From Paenibacillus arenosi (GTDB lineage Bacteria; Bacillota; Bacilli; Paenibacillales; Paenibacillaceae), in assembly GCF_014841135.1 (NCBI RefSeq), contig NZ_JACYTN010000005.1, positions 124,001 through 188,000 on the forward strand: a stretch of DNA of 64,000 bases, read 5' to 3'. Of the stretch, positions 1 to 6,488 are shown piece by piece. The translations under genes and the position numbers were made by a program. How positions within the stretch are numbered: position 1 is the stretch's first letter; each line of letters begins with the position of its first letter. The notes beneath the pieces are model-generated. The model saw only the letters and a list, made by a program, of their open reading frames with translations, did not search any database and was not told the DNA's origin.

Positions 1-2
1 GC

Positions 3-125
3 GCAGTAAAGCAAGGATATTATCATGTCTTTTATTGCGACGATGAAATTTGTCCTAAATGCGGCGGGCAAGCTATCACTTGTTCCTGTGAAGTATATAA
101 GGCTTTTTATGAGGATGATGAGTAA
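3..125 (+). CDS. C-terminal part of a small Cys-rich zinc-ribbon-like protein (cut by window edge)
   Basis: An open frame enters from the left edge and ends at TAA 123-125, giving 40 visible residues. It contains a CPKCGG knuckle followed about ten residues later by a CSC pair, an arrangement that could bind one zinc, and then an acidic tail ending EDDE. The start lies outside the window, so length, ribosome binding site and domain context cannot be judged. I do not recognise the family. It lies 245 bp before decayed CRISPR repeats, but nothing in it suggests a Cas protein. A structural role for the cysteines is inference. Confidence 0.5.
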   Translation, partial: AVKQGYYHVFYCDDEICPKCGGQAITCSCEVYKAFYEDDE

Positions 126-370
126 GAAGCGTAAAGTACACTTAGCAAGTGCCAGTAGGACAGAATCTTTGACCACTAAACTCTAAATGTTGTGAGACAA
201 CTATAAAATTAAAGTTAAGCACAATATAATTAAAGGTAACATCTTAAACATTTAGTGGATAAAACTCTGTGAAACAAAGATTGTATCCATTGCAGCAAAC
301 AACATTGTTTTGATGAAATAGCAGTGTTTAAAGTACTGAACTGACTTAACAGTCGTCTCGATACTGTCAC

Positions 371-457
371 GTCACATCCTGCACGGATGTATGGGTTGAA
401 AGATGGCTGTGGACATAATATCAGCAGCTTTGGCCAGTCACATCCTACACGAGTTGT
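371..457 (+). CRISPR. Decayed type I-C-like CRISPR repeat pair (first)
   Basis: A 32-base unit at 371-402 has the layout of type I-C repeats: GTCAC start, a 6-bp stem ACATCC/GGATGT around a five-base loop, and a GGTTGAAAG end. After 34 bases a second, degenerate copy begins at 437 (GTCACATCCTACACGAG) and loses its 3' half. The 66-base period equals one repeat plus one spacer of type I-C size. The orientation is chosen so that the conserved TTGAAA end is 3'. The pair is clearly eroded; whether it is the far end of an active array or an isolated relic cannot be seen here. Confidence 0.55.
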
Positions 458-762
458 TCTTCGGTTCTATGTATTTGATATGTTTAGTCATTAAATTGTT
501 TTCGCTGTCTTGGTAGTTTTTAAAGCCGATATTCTAGATAATTCAACAAGGTGATGGAAAAGAGTTTGATAACCTTATTAATATATTCGTGTTGGTGCCA
601 ACCTGAAGTACACATGAAATCCCTAGGGTATTCGCACCAGCGTAGTGTTGCAGGATTTAAGTAGGTTTTCTTATTTTTGTAACATGAAAAGTGGAATGAA
701 AAGCGAGATTCGCACTTTTGGACCTCCGAGCCCTTATGCAGCAGGGGCTCAGAACGGTCGTT

Positions 763-860
763 GTCACTCTCTATACGAGAGTGTGGATTGAAACACATAC
801 ACGGTTGTCAGCGTAATTCCCGATTTAGCTCACTCTCTACACAAGAGTGTAGAATGAAAG
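763..860 (+). CRISPR. Type I-C-like CRISPR repeat pair with one spacer (second)
   Basis: The unit at 763-794 matches the type I-C repeat pattern well: GTCACTCTC, loop TATAC, GAGAGT, then GTGGATTGAAAC. A second copy at 829-860 has four to five differences (for example AGAATGAAAG at its end) but keeps a stem CACTCT/AGAGTG. The spacer between them, 795-828, is 34 bases. The period is again exactly 66 bases, as in the pair at 371-457, although the stem sequence differs between the pairs. The second copy ends 31 bases before the etfA terminator. Confidence 0.6.
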
Positions 861-890
861 GGCTGAAATCTATTTCCGATGCTACTCAAC

Positions 891-929
891 AAAAAAACAC
901 TGAAGCCGTATGTTGGCTCCAGTGTTTTT
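891..929 (-). terminator. Rho-independent terminator of the fadR-etfB-etfA operon
   Basis: Inverted repeat AAACACTGAAGCC / GGCTCCAGTGTTT with a 7-base loop, eight bases past the etfA stop. Read on the minus strand it ends in a run of seven T. Confidence 0.8.
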
Positions 930-936
930 ATATCTA

Positions 937-1917
937 CTATGGCTGCAGCGCCAGCTTGAACTGTTCAGTCAGGAGCGGAACCACTTCAAACAAGTCGCCC
1001 ACAATCCCGTAGTCGGCAATTTTAAAAATAGGTGCTTCTGGGTCTTTGTTGATCGCAATAATGACCCGGGATGAGCTCATGCCGGCGACATGCTGAATCG
1101 CACCGCTAACGCCGCAGGCGATATATAGCTCAGGCGTTACCACTTTGCCAGTCTGCCCAATTTGCAGGGCGTAATCGCAATACCCTGCGTCACATGCACC
1201 GCGGGAAGCGCCAACCGCACCGCCTAATACGGTAGCCAATGCCTCCAAGGGCTTGAAGCCGTCCGCACTGCGAACACCGCGTCCGCCTGAAATGATCACT
1301 TTTGCTTCGCTCAAGTCAATTTTCCCAGACGTGTTGCGCACAACATCACGGATGATCGTTTGCAGTGTAGGCTGCGAATAAGCAACCGCTTCCGTTGTTG
1401 CAGTCCGTGTTGGATCAACTTCCAAAGGCGCGATATTGTTTGGGCGTACCGTCGCAATCCATGGGAAAGCGGTGAATGCTTTTTTCTCCAGCACTTTGCC
1501 TGCATAAATAGGGCGTGTGAACAATGCCTGCCCGTTATCATCAACCTCAATTGCTGTAATATCTGAAATTTGGCCTGTACCAAGCTCAGCCGCAATCTGC
1601 GGTGCCAAATCTTTACCAATGGCGGTATGTCCAAAGAATATGGCATCTGGTTGAACCGTTTGAACAACGGCTTGCAAAGCAGCAAAATAACCTTGTGGGT
1701 TGTAGTGTTCTAAGTCGGCATGCTCGACTGTATACACACGATCTGCACCGTAATGCGTCAGCTCATTCACAAATGATCCAGCAGTCGCACCAATAAGTAC
1801 CGCCGCTACTGTTGTGTCTGCTCCTCCGGCTAGGCGCGCCGCGCTAATGGTTTCATAGGATACTTGGCGTAAGGAACCGCCTCTCGTTTCAGCTACAACA
1901 AGAAATGTTCTGGACAT
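937..1917 (-). CDS. etfA: Electron transfer flavoprotein, alpha subunit
   Basis: 326 residues, the usual EtfA length. The C-terminal third carries the FAD-binding signature of the family: GRGVRSADGFKPLEALA near residue 214, GASRGACDAGY, QIGQTGKVVTPELYIACGV and AINKDPEAPIF. With EtfB it forms the soluble heterodimer that takes electrons from acyl-CoA dehydrogenases and passes them to a membrane ETF:quinone oxidoreductase. The start is supported by GGAGGCGATTTCAGG directly before ATG. It is the last gene of the minus-strand fadR-etfB-etfA operon, 198 bp after etfB, and is followed by a strong terminator. The probable partners FadE (11.0 kb) and FadF (3.9 kb) lie in the same cluster. Confidence 0.95.
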   Translation of the reverse strand: MSRTFLVVAETRGGSLRQVSYETISAARLAGGADTTVAAVLIGATAGSFVNELTHYGADRVYTVEHADLEHYNPQGYFAALQAVVQTVQPDAIFFGHTAIGKDLAPQIAAELGTGQISDITAIEVDDNGQALFTRPIYAGKVLEKKAFTAFPWIATVRPNNIAPLEVDPTRTATTEAVAYSQPTLQTIIRDVVRNTSGKIDLSEAKVIISGGRGVRSADGFKPLEALATVLGGAVGASRGACDAGYCDYALQIGQTGKVVTPELYIACGVSGAIQHVAGMSSSRVIIAINKDPEAPIFKIADYGIVGDLFEVVPLLTEQFKLALQP

Positions 1918-2115
1918 CCTGAAATCGCCTCCTTGGTATGCAAAGAAATAATAGTGAAGCTATGCGAACTTTAATTTGAACCGATACTCATACTCGTATA
2001 TTTACACGTACTGGTATTCGTATTCGAAAAAATGCAGCTAACATAAATCGTGGAACTCACTTCTACTAGTGAAACTAGTGAGCACGCCTCAATTGAACCA
2101 CTTTCAATCGATCAA

Positions 2116-2883
2116 TTAGATGACCTTTGCTTCTGTACGCAGCAGACGGAACAACTCCTGTGCCTGCTCTGCGGGTTCACCAGAAATGATCTTGCCAGCT
2201 TGGCGAGCAGGGGGAAGCTGCAAATTTATACGCTCTGTACGTGGAGCAACAGCTCCAGCATCGAGGTTCAAATCGTCGAGAGATAGTTCGCGGAACGGTT
2301 TTTTCTTTGCTTTCATAATGCCTTGCAAGGAGGGATAACGCGGCTCATTCAAGCCTTGCTGTGCGGTAAATAGGGCAGGCAAGGGCAGCTCAATCGTTTC
2401 GAGATCACCTTCTGCGTCACGTTGAACGACCGCTCTGCCTGCGGAAATATCCAGCTTTGTAATGGATGAAGCGTGGGGTATGGCCAGCAATTTGGCCAGG
2501 CGAACAGCAACTTGACCGGCTCCGTTATCCACGGAGAAATTGCCTCCAAGTATGATATCGTATGGCTCTTGAGAGATAAATGCATGCAGCGCGAGCGCTA
2601 CAGAGTGTTCATCATGACCAATGCGACTGTCTTGTATAAGTACAGCTTCATCCGCACCCATGGCGAGTGCGGTACGCAGTGCTTCTGCTGTTCGTTCAGG
2701 GCCAACCGACACGACGGTTACTTTGCCCCCTACATCGTCGCGAATTTGGATCGCTTGCTCTACGGCATACTCGTCATATGGATTAATAACAAACTTGACG
2801 CCATCTTCCACGACTGTGCCTTGTTCGACGACGATTTTTTCCTCCGTATCAAACGTTTGCTTTACTAAGACGATAATGTTCAT
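2116..2883 (-). CDS. etfB: Electron transfer flavoprotein, beta subunit
   Basis: 255 residues, a normal EtfB. It begins MNIIVLVKQTFDTEEK and has the family features NPYDEYAVEQAIQIRD, GADEAVLIQD, and ARLAKLLAIPHASSITKL within the AMP-binding fold. It supplies the AMP site of the EtfAB heterodimer used in beta-oxidation. A ribosome binding site (GAAAGGGGCAG) precedes ATG 2883. It is separated from fadR by about 150 bp that contain a 21-base palindrome, and from etfA by 198 bp, a rather long gap for co-transcribed partner genes in which I find no terminator. The order fadR, etfB, etfA matches the Bacillus subtilis lcfA-fadR-fadB-etfB-etfA operon without lcfA and fadB. Confidence 0.95.
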   Translation of the reverse strand: MNIIVLVKQTFDTEEKIVVEQGTVVEDGVKFVINPYDEYAVEQAIQIRDDVGGKVTVVSVGPERTAEALRTALAMGADEAVLIQDSRIGHDEHSVALALHAFISQEPYDIILGGNFSVDNGAGQVAVRLAKLLAIPHASSITKLDISAGRAVVQRDAEGDLETIELPLPALFTAQQGLNEPRYPSLQGIMKAKKKPFRELSLDDLNLDAGAVAPRTERINLQLPPARQAGKIISGEPAEQAQELFRLLRTEAKVI

Positions 2884-2896
2884 CTTGTACTGCCCC

Positions 2897-2917
2897 TTTC
2901 ATTCATAATGGATGAAA
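2897..2917. promoter_or_regulatory. Palindrome in the etfB leader
   Basis: TTTCATTCAT, A, ATGGATGAAA: arms match at nine of ten positions. It lies 13 bases upstream of the etfB start. Its half-sites resemble FadR half-sites but in reversed polarity, so it may be an mRNA hairpin or a variant operator; function is unknown. Confidence 0.35.
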
Positions 2918-3008
2918 TAAGAGAAAGCCGAGTAACCTCGCAGCAAATGCATCTAAGGAGAGCAACATCCAGTTACAAAGGCTGGAATGAAATGAAGTTA
3001 TGTTTAAG

Positions 3009-3036
3009 AAACAAACAAACAAACAAACAAACAAAC
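3009..3036. repeat. Seven tandem AAAC units next to the fadR stop codon
   Basis: Seven uninterrupted copies of AAAC occupy 28 bases and end one base before the fadR stop codon (3037-3039). This is the only microsatellite of this purity that I noticed in the window. It lies in the fadR-etfB spacer, outside the coding sequence. Confidence 0.9.
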
Positions 3037-3624
3037 TTAAGCTTGCTCAATACCCCTAAAAAAGAAGTTAACTGTCCCATCAACTTGGGCGGATAGCGAG
3101 TATTTTCTGCCGGAAATCAGCCACGAGGTCACAACCTCATCCATCGCTCCAAATAGAAGCAACCGTGTCAGCTTAACATCAAGGTCAGGGCGGAAGAGGC
3201 CCTCCTCAATACCTTGTTGAAGCAACTGCTCGATTAATGTGATATATGGCTTAATTGCGCTGCCTATTTCTTTGCGCAGCTCAAGAGAGCTTTGGCGCAG
3301 CTCAATTTGAGTGACGAACGCGAGGTCGACATTGTTCTCCAGCTCTGTATAATGAATCTCGCACACCTTACGCAGCGCATCTTTCGCGCTCGTTGTTTGC
3401 TCGATAGTCGCATGGAATTTACTCACCAGCTCGCCTAGTTTCTCTTGAAACAGAGAGATGAGAATATCCTCCTTCCGTTTGAAATACAAATAAATAGTAC
3501 CGTCAGCAACTCCAGCTTCCTTAGCTATCCGAGCAACTTGAGAGCGGTGATACCCGTGCTCGGCAAACACTTTTAAGGCCGCTTCGAGAATTTGGGTATA
3601 TTTTTCTTTTTTGCTACTTGTCAA
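3037..3624 (-). CDS. fadR: TetR-family fatty acid degradation regulator FadR
   Basis: About 195 residues. The N-terminal helix-turn-helix (ILEAALKVFAEHGYHRSQVA, then GVADGTIYLYFKRKEDIL) is very close to B. subtilis FadR (YsiA), as are FVTQIELRQSSLELR and the acyl-CoA binding half. FadR represses beta-oxidation genes and leaves DNA when it binds long-chain acyl-CoA. I favour TTG 3624, since GAGGTGAT lies just upstream; GTG 3633 would overlap that ribosome binding site. A promoter (TTGACA, 17 bp, TATGAT) precedes it and a FadR box covers the start of the transcript, so it should repress itself together with etfBA. Confidence 0.92.
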   Translation of the reverse strand: MTSSKKEKYTQILEAALKVFAEHGYHRSQVARIAKEAGVADGTIYLYFKRKEDILISLFQEKLGELVSKFHATIEQTTSAKDALRKVCEIHYTELENNVDLAFVTQIELRQSSLELRKEIGSAIKPYITLIEQLLQQGIEEGLFRPDLDVKLTRLLLFGAMDEVVTSWLISGRKYSLSAQVDGTVNFFFRGIEQA

Positions 3625-3659
3625 TGGAATCACCTCGATGTTAGAATATGGCTAAATCA

Positions 3660-3677
3660 TGAATGAATACTCATTCA
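3660..3677. promoter_or_regulatory. FadR operator (perfect)
   Basis: TGAATGAATACTCATTCA matches the Bacillus FadR consensus TGAATGANTANTCATTCA at every defined position. It lies just downstream of the deduced fadR transcription start, a position suited to repression. Confidence 0.9.
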
Positions 3678-3686
3678 GTTGCTGCT

Positions 3687-3715
3687 ATCATAAAATACAA
3701 ACTTTTCCTTGTCAA
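3687..3715 (-). promoter_or_regulatory. Sigma-A promoter of fadR-etfBA
   Basis: On the minus strand TTGACA (3710-3715) is followed after 17 bases by TATGAT (3687-3692). Transcription would start near 3680, at the edge of the FadR box. Confidence 0.75.
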
Positions 3716-3787
3716 TTACATTTGCGGCTTATTGGATAGGAAAGTGTGCATGAAGTTAGCTTTGTAGCTTTATGATGAAGGAGCAAT

Positions 3788-3801
3788 TGGAAGCGCTTAA
3801 T
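3788..3801. promoter_or_regulatory. Weak cre-like site (CcpA)
   Basis: TGGAAGCGCTTAAT shares the central AAGCGCTT core of catabolite-responsive elements but deviates at three positions of TGWAANCGNTNWCA. It lies eight bases before the second FadR box. Only a candidate. Confidence 0.3.
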
Positions 3802-3808
3802 CATAAAA

Positions 3809-3826
3809 TGAATGAGCATTCATTCG
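3809..3826. promoter_or_regulatory. FadR operator on the fadF side
   Basis: TGAATGAGCATTCATTCG matches the FadR consensus at all but two positions. It lies 70 bases upstream of fadF and probably represses the plus-strand arm of the cluster. Confidence 0.75.
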
Positions 3827-3896
3827 TTTTTTAGTTTTTAACGCAAGCATAAGTAGTAGCATTAGGTATGTACATCTAAGAAAGGGGTTGGTTTGA

Positions 3897-6080
3897 ATGC
3901 CAGGAGCGTTCGTGCAATTGATGTTGTTTTTGGGCGTTACTGGGCTCGGCGTCTATTGGTTTTTCAAAGCGGTGTACCATCGTTACTTGTACGTTCAGTT
4001 AGGGCAGCCGACAGATTGGAGCGGACGGTTAAAGCACAATTTGCGCGAGTTTATGGGGCAAGTGTTCGGTCAGACGAAGTTAATGAAGGATCGTAAGAGC
4101 GGTATCATGCATCTTGTTGTTTTTTATGGATTTCTCATTTTACAGCTAGGTGCCATTGATATTATTTACAAAGGGCTAGTAGGGCACTCGCTGCCGATTC
4201 CGGGCTTTGCATACTTTGAGCTGCTGCAAGAGCTGACCGTAGCATCGATTCTTATCGCAATGGGCTATGCTGTTTACCGTCGTTACGGGGAGAAGTTGAA
4301 GCGACTTAAACGAGGCTGGAAGCCGAGTTTAGTACTTTTCTTCATCTATAGCTTGATGCTCTCTGTATTGTTCACACAAGCATTTGCTCGATTGCGTGAA
4401 GGGTTGGACCCATCTTGGCACGCACCTATATCATCACTCCTTGCAATGCCGTTTGAATGGTTAGGTATCTCCACAGGTGCTGCAACTGTTCTATACGTGA
4501 TTAGCTGGTGGGCGCATCTACTCATTTTGCTGGCGTTTCTTGTGTATGTTCCGCAGTCCAAACACTTTCATCTTATTACGGCTCCGCTCAATATTGCGCT
4601 GCGACGTACAGAACCCGTTGGCCGATTGCGCAAGCTTGATTTGGAGGACGAAGAAGCGGAATCGTTTGGCGTTGGCAAAATTGAAGATTTCACGCAAAAG
4701 CAGCTAATTGATCTATATGCGTGTGTGGAATGCGGTCGCTGTACCAATGTATGTCCAGCTGCCAGTACTGGTAAGTGGCTGTCACCGATGCACATGATTA
4801 CAAAAATGCGCGACCATTTAACCGAAAAGGGTGCTGCGATTACTTCAAAGTCTCCTTGGGTTCCTGCGTTTGCTTTTTCAGGTGTAACGACACACATGGT
4901 GCAAATGGAAGGGCAGCAGCTTGGAGCATGGAGCGGGCAAGGCATTACGGACATTCGTGCGACGATGCAAGCACAGGCTCAATCGTGGCTTCCTGTAGTC
5001 GATGGACGTGCACCGGGTCAACTAGACCTTGTCGGCGATGTCATGAGCGAGTCGGAAATTTGGGCATGCACGACGTGCCGCAACTGCGAAGATCAGTGTC
5101 CAGTCGGAAATGAGCATGTCGATAAAATTATCGATCTGCGCCGCTATTTAGTGCTTACCCAAGGAAGCATGCCGCATGATGGACAGCGTGCTCTACAAAA
5201 TATTGAGCGTCAAAGTAACCCGTGGGGCATCAGCCGCAACGACCGTGTGAAATGGGTACAGGATGTTGATCCAGAGGGTGTACTGAAAGTGCCTACGGTT
5301 AAAGAAAACCCAGATTTCGATGTGCTGTTTTTCGTCGGCTCGATGGGTTCCTACGATAATCGCAGCCGCAAAGTAACGCGGGCGTTCGTCCGCTTGCTAA
5401 ATGAAGCAGGCGTGAACTTTGCGATCCTTGGCAATGAGGAGAAAAATTCGGGCGACACACCGCGGCGCATGGGCAATGAATTTTTGTTCCAGCAGCTATG
5501 TGAAGAAAATATTAGTACGTTCCAAAAATACAATGTCCGCAAAATCGTGACAGCTTGCCCGCACACGTACAACACGCTCAAAAATGAGTACCCTGAATTT
5601 GGTCTAGAAGCCGAAGTGCTGCACCACACCGAGCTGCTTGATGAACTCGTGCGAGACAAACGAATCGTACCTAAGCATCCCGTTAAGGAGCGTGTAACGT
5701 ATCATGATTCCTGTTATCTGGGACGTTACAACAACGTGTACGATCAGCCGCGCGACGTACTGCGTGCCATTCAAGGTGTAGAGCTGCTGGAGATGGAACG
5801 TACTCGTGAAAACGGTATGTGCTGCGGCGCTGGCGGAGGCATGATGTGGATGGAAGAAACGGCTGGCAAAAGGGTGAACTTGGCCCGTACGGAGCAGGCG
5901 CTTGAAGTGAAGCCGACGGTTATTTCCTCTGCATGTCCGTTCTGTCTAACGATGATGGAAGATGGCACGAAGCTGCTGAACGCCGAGGAGAGCGTGCAAA
6001 CGAAAGATATTGCTGAGCTGTTGGAGCTTGCTGTGTTTGGCCCTGTCTCGTCAGGAGATAAGGAAACTGTAACGGCATAG
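3897..6080 (+). CDS. fadF: Membrane-bound iron-sulfur oxidoreductase, ETF:menaquinone oxidoreductase type (FadF-like)
   Basis: 727 residues, close to B. subtilis FadF (YwjF, about 705). The N-terminal third has several hydrophobic helices (about residues 5-25, 75-95, 105-125, 145-165, 195-220) typical of a heme b/quinone-binding NarI-like domain. Two 4Fe-4S signatures follow: CVECGRCTNVCP near 276 and CTTCRNCEDQCP near 390. The C-terminal part has two CCG-type cysteine motifs (DSCYLGRYNN and MCCGAGGGMM). Proteins of this layout move electrons from EtfAB to menaquinone. It stands divergent from fadR-etfBA with a FadR box between. Start ATG 3897 follows AAAGGGGTTGG; the TTG at 3893 belongs to another frame. 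Confidence 0.88.
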   Translation: MPGAFVQLMLFLGVTGLGVYWFFKAVYHRYLYVQLGQPTDWSGRLKHNLREFMGQVFGQTKLMKDRKSGIMHLVVFYGFLILQLGAIDIIYKGLVGHSLPIPGFAYFELLQELTVASILIAMGYAVYRRYGEKLKRLKRGWKPSLVLFFIYSLMLSVLFTQAFARLREGLDPSWHAPISSLLAMPFEWLGISTGAATVLYVISWWAHLLILLAFLVYVPQSKHFHLITAPLNIALRRTEPVGRLRKLDLEDEEAESFGVGKIEDFTQKQLIDLYACVECGRCTNVCPAASTGKWLSPMHMITKMRDHLTEKGAAITSKSPWVPAFAFSGVTTHMVQMEGQQLGAWSGQGITDIRATMQAQAQSWLPVVDGRAPGQLDLVGDVMSESEIWACTTCRNCEDQCPVGNEHVDKIIDLRRYLVLTQGSMPHDGQRALQNIERQSNPWGISRNDRVKWVQDVDPEGVLKVPTVKENPDFDVLFFVGSMGSYDNRSRKVTRAFVRLLNEAGVNFAILGNEEKNSGDTPRRMGNEFLFQQLCEENISTFQKYNVRKIVTACPHTYNTLKNEYPEFGLEAEVLHHTELLDELVRDKRIVPKHPVKERVTYHDSCYLGRYNNVYDQPRDVLRAIQGVELLEMERTRENGMCCGAGGGMMWMEETAGKRVNLARTEQALEVKPTVISSACPFCLTMMEDGTKLLNAEESVQTKDIAELLELAVFGPVSSGDKETVTA

Positions 6081-6488
6081 AATACACATTTAAAAACAAA
6101 TACACACACTCAAAAATCAATTACTCCAAGGAAAGTAAGCCATTACATCGCACAAGTTATTTCTACTACTATGTGTACCTTGCTACCATGACTACTTTTC
6201 GCTACTTCATATAACTCCAACTAAGTGACAAGCTGCATTTTGTTTAGATTTTCACCATAACAGTAAATTACAGCATGCTGCTTCATCACTCTATTCATGA
6301 CATGTCAATCTACACGATACTTCCTCATTTTCTATCACGATTTCGCAGCTTCTTTGTTGCTGCTCGTGTATTGAAATATCCAACATGAAACCTACATTTG
6401 CAAGCTGGACTACACACCATTTTCATTCAGCAACCATTTTATTTATCTAATATAAGCTCACCATTTTCGAACAGGAGGGTTTCCGAAC
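6081..6488. other. Gene-free spacer between fadF and fadN
   Basis: AT-rich, without an open frame that has a ribosome binding site, without a FadR box meeting the consensus and without a clear terminator. Its 3' end supplies the AGGAGGG ribosome binding site of fadN. I see nothing else in it. Confidence 0.5.

Larger units (their letters stand above)
126..890. other. Gene-free stretch carrying decayed CRISPR repeats
   Basis: No convincing gene is present in these 765 bases. Short frames on both strands lack ribosome binding sites and run through the repeat copies. The only structure I can support is two pairs of repeat-like units near 371-457 and 763-860. A segment at 691-702 resembles only the 3' end of the repeat and is too far out of register to count. 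No cas genes are in the window. Confidence 0.5.

Noticed and set aside
691-702. Possible fifth CRISPR repeat end (GTGGAATGAAAA)
   Set aside because: Only the 3' dozen bases match, the stem is absent, and spacing to the next unit (60 bases) is wrong.
520-1012. Frames of 83-92 codons running through the CRISPR-like repeats
   Set aside because: They contain repeat copies and the etfA terminator, and lack ribosome binding sites.
6390-6440. FadR half-site TCATTCA before fadN
   Set aside because: The left half does not match TGAATGA; a single half-site is not enough.
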